A stretch of DNA of 64,000 bases, taken from positions 150,007,806-150,071,805 of the forward strand of contig OZ018326.1 of the NCBI GenBank assembly GCA_963969495.1. Reading direction: 5' to 3'. Under the pieces are notes generated by a model that ran no database searches, was not told where the DNA came from, and saw only the letters and a list, made by a program, of their open reading frames with translations. Each line of letters begins with the position of its first letter. Position 1 is the stretch's first letter. This document shows, piece after piece, positions 52,633-64,000 of this stretch. Source of the DNA: Ceratothoa steindachneri. Lineage: Eukaryota; Arthropoda; Malacostraca; Isopoda; Cymothoidae. The translations under genes were made by a program, and so were the position numbers.

Positions 52633-55018
52633 TACCAAACATGTTAAAGTTTCATGAAAGGATAAAATTATTCATATTTTTTTTAGAAATCTTAATGGAA
52701 TTCGTGAAAAAGGAAGGATTTATTATTACCAAAGCAATTCCTACAGTCACTTTGGTCTTATGTACTCTCCATCTATACATCTAATAACGCACCTATTTTC
52801 TGCTATTCCAGTAAAAAAGCGTAAATTACATTTTTAATTCTCTAATTTATTTCTTTACCATTTTGAAGAATGATTTCATCGTTTTTACCGATATTCTGAG
52901 GAAATGAAAGGACTGGCGTCAATTTGGTTATCTGAAATATAACAGTTGTGTTAAATGGGCAGTAAATCAGTAACAATGGATACATGTAGTCACTAAACAA
53001 GGACAGAGGGAGTATGCACTCAGTTTTACACTCCAAATTGGATGATTCGTAATACAAAAGTTTGTTATACACTTCGTTTAGGATCTGGACGAGAAGTATA
53101 TTAGCCTCCCTTACCAATCCATTGAAATCGAAATAATGTGAGTTCTTGAAGTTTCAAACATTTTCACCTCTTCACTTTACCTGTTTCTTTACCAAACTCG
53201 TTTCTCTAACACTTTGAAGGAGATGACTTTATTGGTTTAGTATATCACTTAGTTATGCTCATCTGGTTTTCCGTCCGAAAGAATTTTGTTGCTTGGAAGA
53301 TTAGTTTCATTAAATAATAATAATAAAACAATAATATAAACTTAAACACAAACTAGAAAACCATCTACGTGTTACAACTCTTCAATGGTCTTAAGCAAGG
53401 AGCTGAGGAGCTCGGTTGGAGCTGAGTCGATATCTCAGAATCTCAAAATACTGTGCAAAGGCAGGGGCGTTTTCTTCCTCATATACATCTAATAAATAAT
53501 GAAGCCTAAATAAATAAGAATAATACATATACTGTAAATATCAAAGTTAGCATTTTATAATATATTTAAGCAGTAGTTTCGAATAATTTAATTCTCTTCT
53601 CGATTCGAAACCGAAAAAACGAATCCTATGGTTTTTATAAAATCCCAAGAATACATCGAGAACTAAACTCAGGAAAGAAAATTGCCTCCCTTTTATTATG
53701 TGAGTGGCCAAGAATCAGGAAAGTTTCCAAATATCCGAAGATTATAAAACCTAAGTTTTCGCCTTCAAACATTTCCAAGATACCGTTTAGATATATTTAA
53801 ATTATTGTGGCAAGATTTCTATCAGAAATATTAATATAAATCGAATAGAAATGGTCAAATTTCGTGAGTTAAAACCGTTAAAACCGACTAAATTATGAGT
53901 ACTTATGATTTAAATGAAGTTCATGTATTTTAAATTAGCTTAATTATAACCCCTTTCGTGAAGAAACTGAAAATACCGTTTACGCGTAAACATTTAGGAC
54001 ATATATATGGCGACACTGTTTCACCCGTATTGTAGAGTGCTAGGATTGTATCACTTATTTGTCCTGATATCGAAACCTGTTAAAATCAAATAACCATTCA
54101 GAAACCAGGTTGTTCAGTTGGAACGTGAAGGAATGACACATATTTCTGGTCATGGTAATCGGTCAAAAAGGACTGACTTGAGATAGCGACCGATATTACA
54201 CGTCAAATTTACTAGAATGATAACCCTAATGTGTCTTGGAAGAGGAGGGAATCCTAATAAGCTCTAGCGCTAAGAAATTGCTAAGGAAAAATAATAAACC
54301 GGCTAAGTTGAGCAAATTTAATTTGTTTTGATTATATGACACAGCATGTAAGGTGACGTACTGGTTAAAGAGTGTTACGTACGAAATGCTAAATCTGCAC
54401 GAACTTCCAAATACGTAGCACAATATGAACTGCGGTATAAAAGGCTTTCCTTCAAGAACATATGATCTCCTTTGTCCAAACATTGGGAGCACGAGCTTAT
54501 TCTGATGCGTGACACTGCTCTCTGCCACACAGCAAAGACAGTGTAGTAGTTCTTGAATGCGACCAATTTCTATGTAATGAAATGGCCTGCCGAGAAACAT
54601 GATTTAAATCTGAAAGAAAACTATGGAAGATGCGCAGGGAGAATGTTATGACTCGGAAACCGACGAATGATGAAGATAACTGGGAAGGATTAGGAAAAAT
54701 TGGACCAAAATCATTCTCGTAAAACGCAACAAATTGGTGAATTTCGGCAGCCAAAAATTTACTCAATGCTGTAAAGAAATAGGCCTCCATAATTCTTATT
54801 AATATTTTCTCCCATTTTGGGGAGTTAATTATGTTGTTTTTCTAGAAATAGCTACATTTACATTTATCGTATTTAGTTATGGACGCATCCTTTCTAAAAA
54901 TATCAATTTCAAAGAACATTCTGTTAATTTTTCATTGGAATTGAACGACTTTATTCAAGAATATGTAAATTTGGGTATTTTGTTCTCTAGTTTTGGGCGC
55001 AGTTGCATCGATCTAACT
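52633..55018. other. AT-rich non-coding stretch
   Basis: Minus-strand frames at 52842-53117, 54226-54600 and 54497-54790 overlap or are AT-biased and show no domain I recognise. Nothing firm. Confidence 0.35.
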
Positions 55019-55048
55019 CAGAGGTGGTTAAACTGCGGCCCGCGGGCC
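55019..55048 (+). repeat. hAT-like terminal motif
   Basis: CAGAGGTGGTTAAACTGCGGCC followed by CGCGGGCC matches the type of terminus seen in many hAT elements (CAG.GGT...AAACTGCGGCCCGCGGGCC). It follows ATCTAACT, a possible 8-bp duplication. No matching right end was found, so this is a one-sided remnant at best. Confidence 0.4.
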
Positions 55049-55171
55049 TGTGTTTCATTTCAAGTTCTTAAATCAGTAATTTTCAAATATACTTCGATCA
55101 TGGAATAAATAATCTTAAAAAATTACGATACTTTATAAATACTTATTCTCATTAACCTTATCAGCACGCTC

Positions 55172-55242
55172 TCTTTCGTTCGCAGAATTTAAGCTTCGCT
55201 GACTGTGATTAATACTTGAATGGGAGACACCTGGGCCCTGGA
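55172..55242 (+). pseudogene. 5S rRNA-like fragment (internal promoter half)
   Basis: GCAGAATTTAAGC resembles the 5S box A region (..GAAGTTAAGC), and GATTAATACTTGAATGGGAGACACCTGGG resembles the box C region (GGTTAGTACTTGGATGGGAGACCGCCTGGG) at the right spacing. The 5' third of 5S rRNA is not recognisable and several conserved bases differ, so it is a pseudogene or the head of a 5S-derived SINE. Confidence 0.6.
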
Positions 55243-56129
55243 TTATGATCGCATGGTGAAGAATTGTAAATCGTGGTTCAGATATAACGTTAAGCTATAA
55301 GTCTTTACTCTTATAACGTCAGAATACAGTTTAAAATGGGCGGAAATTTGCACACAATTACCCTTAGTTCTTAATGTGTATCTATATTCATGACTATGTA
55401 GTTATTGTAGAAAAATACAAACAAATGCACAAAGATAATTGCAATTAAATTATATGTATTCGAAATTTGCATCGGATTTTAAATGCAACCCGCACTTAAA
55501 AACTCAAGTGCTCATTCCTGATCTTAGTGTTGATTAAAGAGCTGGGACTAAAAAGCTTTTGATTTATCAAACTCTCCTAAGGTCAAAGATACCTCAAATA
55601 ATAGACTCAGGTTAATGATTTAAGAACACGGGTCAAATTAAGTCACTATTTTGAACGGTGATGAGGATGCCTTGCATTTAGTTTGCAACCAAAGTACAGC
55701 ATCTTCACAAGAACTTCAGCAGCTGTGACCTGCAGTGTAATTTTGAGCCAAGATATGAAGAGGTTCGATCACGACGAAAGCGAGCACACAATATTTCGGC
55801 ACCTCCTCTAGCCCGCCCTAGTCAAGTGATGCGCCATCTGAGACATTAGTGCAGAGATCTCTGGACACGTATGCCAACAAACATGTAACTAATCACAACA
55901 CCACATTTCTTCCAGCTTTCATCTTTCGTACAGACAAAACATCACTATTTCCTCTCGAACTGACTGGAGTTTTCCATATCGACGCACACCTGATGCGGAA
56001 TAGATAGTTCTTTCTTGGAGCAACCTAAAACCCATGCTCTCTGGAGGGTGCCAAAACGGCGTCTTCAATGAGGACGGGTTCCTGCAGCGTCCTGGCTTTC
56101 CAGCGCTTGCCATTTTGAGCTTTATTTAA
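55243..56129. other. Non-coding stretch with an unassigned minus ORF
   Basis: 55919-56113 (minus) has a 64-residue frame with ATG (MASAGKPGRCRNPSSLKTPF) of balanced composition and no known motif. I do not call it a gene. The rest is AT-rich. Confidence 0.35.
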
Positions 56130-56353
56130 ATTAAATTATCTGTATGCAAGACATCTTACATGATAGAAAATGAACAGGGGAAACAATTAAATTATCTGGA
56201 TGCAAGACATCTTACATAATAGAAAATGAACGGGTGAAACAATTAAATTAACTGGATGCAAGACATTTTACATAATAGAAAATGAACGGGTGAAACAATT
56301 AAATTATCTAGATGCAAGACATCTTACATGATATAAAATGAACGGGTGAAACA
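56130..56353. repeat. Four-unit 56-bp tandem repeat
   Basis: Units start ATTAAATTA at 56130, 56186, 56242 and 56298, each with ATGCAAGACAT(C/T)TTACAT(G/A)AT and ending GGTGAAACA or a close variant. A few substitutions separate the copies. No spacers, so not a CRISPR array. Confidence 0.95.
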
Positions 56354-59211
56354 ATTATCAAACCAAGAACCTCAAAATAATTCGATTATTGAGGCACCAT
56401 ACGGGAGCAAACGCCCCACCTGAATATAAATATGCATTTCGCTCATGAATTGAAATTGTTGTTATTCATCAAACAGGGAATAGAATCTTTTAGGTAATTA
56501 CAATTTACGAATATTTTCTTATTTTTGTTTCTAGTGATTTATTCGTATGAAGAATGCCATATTTGATAATAGGGATTTTTTTTAGCCTAATAAATCCCTT
56601 TTAAAAACAATAACCACTTTTATATATTGTATGTCCATAGTAGCTATCAAAACATATAAAAAACTGCACATGTTTACTTATGTGAACTATGTGTAAGAAA
56701 TACACAACACTGGAAAAAACATCCCTAAATAAATGGGAAGTCAACAACTAAAGAGACAAAAGTTTTTCGTTACTTTTCTTAATTGGTTGAATACCGGAAT
56801 TCCAGTGCCTGGAGGAAGTCACAAAAAGTGCGGGGAAGGATTTCTTTTCCGCCCTTTGCTTCAAAATACAGCTTTTCTTCACCCGGCTTTAAATTCTTCT
56901 GAGAATTATTCGTATCTTTTTTCATCCACGCTGAAACATACTTTTTCCTCTGGCTCAAAGGAAGGATGGAAAGCTTAATCCAAAATGGAAGTCGAGATTT
57001 TATATGTTGTAACTTGAATTTGAGAAATATGTACCATATGAAAAAAAAGATGAAAGCATTGATCAAAATTTGATTTTGAATGGGTTAGGAAAAAAGTGTT
57101 AACGAGCCTCTTCTCTTGAACCAAAAATGGAAGAGAGCGTAATAAAGATATAAATAGCCCAATTAAAAATTCTCTAAAGTTAAATGAAGGGCGACTAAGT
57201 ACGAGTGACTAAAGATTCTGGGGTAAATGATATTGTGGGACTTTCATTCCAATTTGTTGCTAATTTTTGACTTTGGATAAATGATCGTCCAAGTGAAATG
57301 GGATTCACTCTCTGTTGGGCCAGCATAAAATTCCCGCTGGCTGGTTAATACAAACACACTGTTCACAATGCATGTAGAACATTTTGTCTTATTCTTCCTT
57401 ATTTCATTTAAACATATAACAAAGGATAGAGTGAATGATACTACAAAGAAAAAGAAGACAAACGGCAAAACTTTTAATGAGGTGTGCCAGTTCACTCATT
57501 CGTTATTCTGTTTCACCATAAGCAGAAAATATTTTGTGCCAAACAAATGCAGTTATTGCCAGAATATTAGAAAAATGTAAAGTTTGCAAGAATATCTATT
57601 TCACATACAGACAAATATGCTCCGAATATGCTTGATATAATACTAGAATTAACTGTATGAAAGTAAATAGACTCCTTGATCAACATATACTTGTACAAGA
57701 TTTATTGTCTTCTAGTTTAAAAAATCTCTATGATGTAGAGTATCAACTTACCATTTTAAATTATTAAATTAGTTTGTGTATTTCTAAAACAAATTTTCCC
57801 GTAAATGATGACACATTATTTGGTTCGTTTACTTTAATTTAAAGTTACTCTGAACGTCTCCATTCCTGTAGATGAAAAACGTCGACTAAACTTGGAGATC
57901 ATTATTCTTCTTCACTCTTGTAATTTTCTCTTCATCTTCACTTCTTTTATCCTCAAAGATAGCTTAAATTGTAGCGAGGGAATTAATTTCCTCGATATCC
58001 GTGGAGAGGTGCAGGAAACTAAAGCCTAAGAAGAGGATTAATGCACAAGAATTGGAGTTATTTAAATGAAGTGTAACAATTTAATGTTGATTCAATTGGA
58101 GTCTCCATTTATTACTTTGATTAGATATGAATCGCAGAATGGATTAAAACATTTGTAAGGCTTTTTTAACCTTACCTCTTCCATTGCGAAATTTTCAAGA
58201 CCTGGTGGGATGTGAACTTTTCCACCCTTCTAATAGAGGCTTAATTATCACTGCAAGATCAGCAATCGAGAGATACATGAGATATAAATAAGATTTCCCC
58301 GGGTTTGATGATATCTATTTTATAGTTATCTGAATAAAAAAAGTTTTTTTATTATTTTGGCGTTAATTTAATATTATTCATTAATGAGTAGATTGCTACC
58401 TACTTGTCTCAACATCTCAGCATCTATTTTCTAAATAAACAGACAAAATCATTTTTTAATGATAAAGGCTCCAGCCAGTAGAATTTCGTTTTATAACTAA
58501 CAACACACTGAAGAACACTTACCACCCTTTCAAGGGAAGATAGTGGCTTAATTACCATTAGGAACTCTTATTATCACTTTTTTTGCAGCGGGAACTCCCT
58601 GTGTAACGTAATATCAAAACCTTGAAAATCAGGAGCGTAATGGACCTCTGAGAAGTCAATTTTCCGGCGTCTTATCAAATCCCATGCTGCATAACTTCTC
58701 TCTAATCTGTTGCACAGACGACTAAGCAGAATATGAAGTTAGAGGAATGGAGAACTTGCGGTTTGGAGGTCCCTAGGTAAAATCCTTGAGGGAGAGAAAT
58801 AGGGCATTTCGGCATTAAATAAAAGTGTTAAAACGAGAATATATATTTTATAATGAGAGAAAAGAGATTATAATGATATGTAATTTATCCTCCTTCTCAG
58901 TTCATAATCGCAAAGCCTGTTATTCGCCCTCTAAACATTAACAGGGTTACTTTAATCCTTAAATGAAGTCTATCTTCTATCATCTCCTGCTGTTTATCTT
59001 CTATTTTCAGTATGACTAATATGAATATTTTATTAATTGGATATGTAATACTTTATAATTTCTGAGCCTATCTAATTTTTAATGTCATAAATATTGGGGG
59101 ATAAAACTTTTTGAAGCCAATCGGTTTTGCTCCGATGTATATGACGAAGTATGCAAATTTCTTTCCTATATAAGAGAAAAGCACCTCTGTCTCTTTTTAT
59201 TTATTTTAGAA

Positions 59212-59218
<7 letters not shown>
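56354..59218. other. AT-rich non-coding stretch
   Basis: Short frames on both strands (for example 56733-56978, 57244-57495) lack motifs. Nothing supported. Confidence 0.4.

Positions 59219-59259
<41 letters not shown>
59219..59259. repeat. (AT)n microsatellite
   Basis: About 41 bases of alternating TA. Confidence 0.98.
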
Positions 59260-59261
<2 letters not shown>

Positions 59262-61004
59262 AGTACTTTAAAAATGTTTCTAGTGTAAAATGTAAGTTAG
59301 TTATTTTATTTTGGGACTCAAGTTTCAGTCGATTTGTCCTTTATCGCATAAGTCTGGCTTTCTTTTGTTGTATATAAACTTTTATCTTCAACCTAATTAA
59401 TCTGTGTTAAAATAGCTGAAAATAGATGTATCATTAATGATTTGTTTCTATTAAATGGTATGTAATCAAATTTATTCGTTGTTCCTTTTTAACATCTATG
59501 TTCATGTTCATCTTTGTCTTTATTAAAAGGAGTTTTAATATAAAATTTGCTTCTTCAGAAAATTCTATTGTTTCACCTTCATTTCCATCCCCGACTTTGA
59601 ATTTTATTACCTATTGTTTATCGTGGTTTTGTTCTCTAAACCTTACATTAAAATCCCCAATTGTTACCTTCAACTGAAGGTTTCTTTCTCTTTGATCATA
59701 AAAAGATCTGAAATGAAATAAAATACATTTGAAGAAATTGTAATTGAATAGGGTTAGAATAATTTAAGACGTGCCTATTTGATATTTTAATTACAGATTT
59801 TATTAATCTATCGCATGTTGTATTTTTATTAATGACGGTATATCTAAGTGTATTTAGATTTTACCTCATTATTATGGGTGTCGTTTCTCTCCTTAATATA
59901 AGAGTATGTAGTGGTTTTTAATTTTTATTTTATTTCTCTTTTCCTTCAAATTTCGTTTGTCAATGATTTTCTCTCCATTTTATTTTAATATATTCTAGTT
60001 ATTTGGGCTGAGAGTCATTTGAAACACTTCAAATATTTGTAGTTGCAGCTATTTTTCTCTGCTTTAATTTTTATTACACTAGAAACAAATAAGATTTGCA
60101 TGGCGAGTATCAAGCTATTCTTTGAGTTCTTTTCATCGTGGACGTGTTCATGCAGAAATATCTCTTAAAACTACAGAAATTGATATCAATGTAATTTAAC
60201 CAGACCGACTCCATATTTAGAGAAAGTAATTTTCTTGATAACAATTTTTCGATGATATAGAAATTTGAAGGGGATTAAGCCAGAGGAGACTTCGTATGCC
60301 ATTTTAGCATTTTGTGGGTATAGGTGAATTATCATCTTGATTGATGGTACGATTTATAAGATGAACTTTTTATTTTCATCAGTGAGATGACTTTGAGGAT
60401 GGAGATCCATGCACATTTTCTTACGGCTGCTCAGATTCGAAAGGTCGCATAGAGGCACATGTTTATATGCTCAAAATATGCTCATAATGGTCGAAAATGC
60501 ATTTTTTTCAGGCTAAGTCTCATTTATTCACCAAAATGTGTGAGAGTCAACAAGAAGCCTTTGTATTCTGGCATTTGAAACGTTGCTGAAGGACTTTGAC
60601 TTTTCACTTGATAGCCAATGGGGTGATGAGGGCTGGAAGGTAAGACTGTGAATTTGAATCATCATATATTTAGTAATACGAATCCACTGATTAAACTGGG
60701 GAACAATGTATTTGGTGAATTGACAAAAGTACATTTTCCTACCTAATTCGAGCATACTGAATTTAAATCTGAAATCAGATTTGTTCTAAATGCTACAGAT
60801 TTTTCGTAAAATCAATAACTAATATTATACAATAATTTTCATTTTATCACGCCTATCATCATGCCCTGAAGTAATTTTGAATCATCCTTTTGCGTTATTT
60901 ATAGTAAAGCAGGTTTTTTTGCACAAACATTTTATTGCATATCAGAAGAAACTTGAATTACACATTAGGATTACAAATACTGTAATCAAGTAGATGCTAA
61001 TTTA
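59260..61004. other. AT-rich non-coding stretch
   Basis: No supported gene. It could include the 3' side of the next element, whose ends were not located. Confidence 0.35.
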
Positions 61005-62649
61005 TTAATGACCGTACATCATGCTTGAGGACCTCTTCTTGATTTCAATCGGGCAAAAATTTGCGTTTGTAACTCTTTCCCTTGTAAGTCTTCTAATCGT
61101 CCAGCAGTAGTCCGCCATCATGTGTCGATCCCAGTGACCTTGGTAGCGCTCTTCCATCGTCATCAAATCCTGATGGAAGCGTTTCCTTTGTTGGTCGTTC
61201 ACGGCTCCCAGATTCTGGGAATTGGTAAGGTGACTATGAGGAAATGCAGCTTCACACTCATGTTGCATCTCAGATCACGATATGCTAAAAGTATATTAGT
61301 AACGAACAACGGCAGAAAATGAGAGCCAGGCTGCCTGGTGTTCACGAATCTAGAATGACTCAGAAGTCTTCGGATTTGGGGACCATCAAATACTCCTGCT
61401 TTTATTTTTCGTATGAAAAAGCAGGAAACGCCGATACTATCTACTGAAAACAATCATTGTCAGTGCTCAACGCCTTGAGATACTTCTTCATCAACCCCAG
61501 TTTGAGATGAAGTGGAGGGAAAACGATCTTCTCTCGACTTACGATTGGCTTATTAACAATGTTTGGCATTCCTGCTTCCAAAGTTTCCCGAATTGGCCAA
61601 TCTTTTTGAAACCAGTATTTTTCACGGGCTCGACTATCCCACATACAGATATAGCATGGAAACTTTGTATATCCCTTTTGCTGGCCAAGGAGGAAGTTGA
61701 CCATCTTAAGGTCTACACATATGGTTCAATTGTGTTCATGGTACTTAAGTAAATCCATGACCATTCTTATGCCATCCTGAGTTGCTCGGAGGAGGAAAGA
61801 GTGACTGAGTGGAACTGCAGCAAAGTCATTGCCATTATGCAAAAGGACACACTTGAGGCTAAGTTTGGAGCTATCCAAAAACGTGTCCACTCAGCAGAGC
61901 TATAGATGCCTAGTCCTAAATCGGTAAGCAGACCAGGAACATCGTGGCAGTATACAAATTGTTTGTCCTCAGAGAAATACTTAACAAATCAACTCTCCCT
62001 TGTTCGGTAATATGATACCCATACCGACCTGTCAAGCATATGTCTTTCACTCAACCTGGAGGCTAAAAGTTCTGCAGCTTTCTTGGAGACCGCCAAATCA
62101 CGTATCAAGTCATTTAAATCCTCTTGATTGAATCAGTAAGGAGCTAATGACTGTTCAGCCTCTGATGATGAATCTGCAGACTCTGAATCCATTTTGTAGA
62201 TGTCCATATCCTGAACATCATTTTAATCCTCGGAGGAAGCATATCCACTAAAAATCGGAACCGTTAAAGACTCAGAATGAGGTACTGGCCGGATTGCTGA
62301 GGTAATTTTGGGGTAGTCGATCTTGTTTTGATTTTTCTTTATTATTCACCAGACAGAAATAACAGTCCGATACATGATCCTTTGGCTCTCGCCACACCAT
62401 GGAGATTCCAAAAGGAAGACCATTTCTCTTTCTTTTTGTCTACTTACAAAGATGTCCCACACAACTATGGCAAAGAGCATGTGGGGCCCACTTCTTATCT
62501 TGATAGCCAAGAGGAACATCAAAATATGCCTTATAAGTGCGAGTCACAAAGTTTGAAATATTGCGCCTTTGACGAACTAGCATGTAACAGCCACATAAGT
62601 AACAGAAGGTGTCTGGATCATTAGCGCAATTTCCTTTTGACGAAGGCAT
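61005..62649 (-). pseudogene. Second unnamed family, copy 3 (full span, broken)
   Basis: Minus strand from ATG at 62649: MPSSKGNCANDPDTFCYLCG, YKAYFDVPLGYQDKKWAPHA with LCHSC (zinc-type CxxC pairs); after a shift RNGLPFGISMVWREPKDHVS with DCYFC; an acidic linker; ELLASRLSERHMLD; LFIDSSKLSLKCVLLHNGND; DLKMVNFLLGQQKGYTKFPC with YICMWDSRAREKYW and IVFPPLHLKLGLMKKYL (61704-61450); KAGVFDGPQIRRLL (about 61400); and the C-terminus NLGAVNDQQRKRFHQDLMTM, EERYQGHWDRHMMADYCW, ending at 61005. Order and spacing match the copy at 49.6-51.1 kb, so both derive from one ~500-600 residue protein. Several stops and shifts inactivate it. Function unknown; a mobile-element protein is likely because it is multicopy and decayed. 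Confidence 0.75.
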
Positions 62650-62718
62650 CATTCTAACATGAGACCTGAAGAAAGAAACAATAATATCAATATTTTGCAC
62701 AATAACACTTATTACTAT

Positions 62719-63540
62719 CTAACCTAGCATATTATACTATAGCCTAGCGCAGCCTAGCCTAGTATTATCTTGTAGCCTAGCTTAACCAGTGTAGCCTAGC
62801 TTAACCAGTTATGGCTTATACTTGCATGCCAGAGCCTAGTCTAGCGTCACCTAGAGTAGCCTAGCATAGTATAGTCAAGCTAGAAGAGGGTACTATTGCC
62901 TAGCCAATATATCCGTGCGTGCGATAGCCTTACCTAGCATAGCATACTATAGGCTAACTTGGTATAGCCTATCCTAGCATAACCACACCTTACATAATAT
63001 AGCAAGTGTATCTTATTATAGCCTTGTCTAGTATATCCTAGAAAAGTATAGCATACCATACTTTAGACTAGAATAACCTTGCATAGATTAGCCTATTATA
63101 GCCTTCGTTAGCTAGCCTATCGGACCCTAATATAGTATTACCTAGCGTAGCCTGGAATAGCAGAGCATAGCTCTCTCTAGCCTATTAGACTTTAGCCTAA
63201 CCCAGCATAGCATAATATAGCCCTATCTAGCTTAGTATAGCTTAGCATAGCCTATCCTATTATAAACTAGCCTAGCATTAACTATCTTAGACAAATGAAA
63301 CCTATACTATCCTATTATACCTTAGTCAAGCATCGCTTAATATTGTCTAGCCTAACATACTATATGATATCCTAGCATAGCATTTTATAGCCTAAATTAG
63401 CATAGTATATCTTACCATTGTGCATTATAGCTTAGCATAGCTTAGCATAGTATAGCCTATAATAGCCTATCATAATAATGCCAATTCTAACCTTGCCTAG
63501 CAGAGTATAGCATATTATAGCCTAGTTTAGTCTGGCAGAG
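62719..63540. repeat. Degenerate TAGCC/TAGCA pentamer array
   Basis: Over about 820 bases the plus strand is dominated by TAGCC, TAGCA, TAGTA and CCTAG words in loose 5-base register, for example TAGCCTAGCTTAACCAGTGT. It lies just upstream (in coding sense) of the third copy of the unnamed family. It is reminiscent of, but not the same as, the arthropod telomere repeat CCTAA. Confidence 0.85.
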
Positions 63541-64000
63541 TATCAGCCGAATAATTATGATGTTATTGCCAAAACAAAATAATTCCCGGGCTAAACTTGG
63601 GAGGATTTTGGCAATTATATTACTCGAAGAAAATTGTAAAACAACATAAGGGTTTCAAATTTCGTTAGAATCTGCCGAATAGTTATGATGTTATGACTAA
63701 GAGAAAAAAAAAGAAATTCGGGGACCGCCCGACCGATATAGTGAGATGTAGTCACTCGTGATTAGACTCGCACGCGACTAATAATAATAAAGGTGATAGT
63801 TTGTCCTAAGCTACTGAGCATATCTGGCGGAGTGCTGAAAACTAGGAGGGAAGTTTATTATTGACGAAAGAAAATTTAATTTGTTCGGATCGGATAGGAA
63901 TCGGCCTAGAATGTGTTGTTCAAGTCCAAGATTGAATCCCACATGCACGAAAAACCGTGCATTTTGAAGGTCAATGTGCTATGGTATTCAAACGAATCTA
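63541..64000. other. Non-coding end of window with a 127-bp offset duplication
   Basis: TC(A/T)GCCGAATA(A/G)TTATGATGTTAT begins at about 63541 and again at about 63668, with the following A-rich text also alike, suggesting a decayed duplication. No gene is seen. Confidence 0.55.

Noticed and set aside
54226..54790. Three overlapping minus-strand frames of 63-124 residues
   Set aside because: Different frames of the same AT-rich DNA. I tried to read a Harbinger- or hAT-type transposase but found no convincing catalytic motif.
56130..56353. Possible CRISPR-like array
   Set aside because: Units are directly adjacent without unique spacers, and the DNA is eukaryotic.

Overview
This 64 kb window is eukaryotic, AT-rich, non-coding DNA packed with transposable elements. 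I see no complete host gene, no prokaryotic operon, no CRISPR array and no intact structural RNA gene. The mixture of families (Tc1/mariner, pogo/Tigger, jockey/I-type LINE, Gypsy, Penelope-like elements, plus two multicopy protein families I cannot name) together with long (AT)n tracts fits a large repeat-rich arthropod genome. I lean towards a crustacean, but that is inference from element types only.

Layout. 0-8 kb: a decayed mariner transposase fragment (0.7-1.2 kb), AT-rich spacer, then a GC-richer non-coding block (6.36-8.0 kb) with an LTR-like promoter/poly(A) unit and two tandem arrays of hairpin-forming units. 8-17 kb: a decayed jockey-type LINE on the minus strand (10.25-12.56 kb), a Tc1-type transposon with perfect 27-bp TIRs and TA duplications but a broken transposase (13.34-14.75 kb), and a Penelope-like element between direct pseudo-LTRs (14.86-17.0 kb). 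19.18-29.16 kb: a DNA transposon of a family I cannot name, bounded by TAGGGTGT termini and an exact 8-bp duplication GTACACAT. Its reading frame was later split by a 6957-bp LINE (20818-27774) with a 13-bp target duplication, poly(A) tail and two open ORFs. This LINE is the only apparently intact coding unit in the window.

31-39 kb: a second Tc1-type element (31.09-33.08 kb) carrying an unassigned insert, then the integrase of an old Gypsy-type element (33.4 kb and 39.05 kb) split by a younger, non-autonomous Gypsy element on the minus strand (33776-39050). Its two nearly identical LTRs each carry six units of an ~82-bp hairpin/G-run repeat. 40-45 kb: a tRNA-like relic, two Penelope-like elements meeting tail to tail, and an inverted decayed relative of the intact LINE's ORF1. 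46-64 kb: three decayed copies of a second unnamed family (46.7 kb plus strand; 49.6-51.1 kb and 61.0-62.65 kb minus strand), a deleted Tigger element (51.4-52.6 kb), a 5S-rRNA-like fragment, and simple and tandem repeats including a degenerate TAGCC-type array (62.7-63.5 kb).

The nesting gives relative ages: the unnamed transposon is older than the LINE inside it, and the old Gypsy integrase is older than the non-autonomous Gypsy inside it. The non-autonomous Gypsy lacks the RT core and integrase yet has near-identical LTRs, so it probably moved recently using another element's enzymes. The points most worth following up are the two unnamed protein families, the non-AUG entry to LINE ORF2, hammerhead-like motifs at Penelope 3' ends, and hairpin arrays whose stems show paired base changes.
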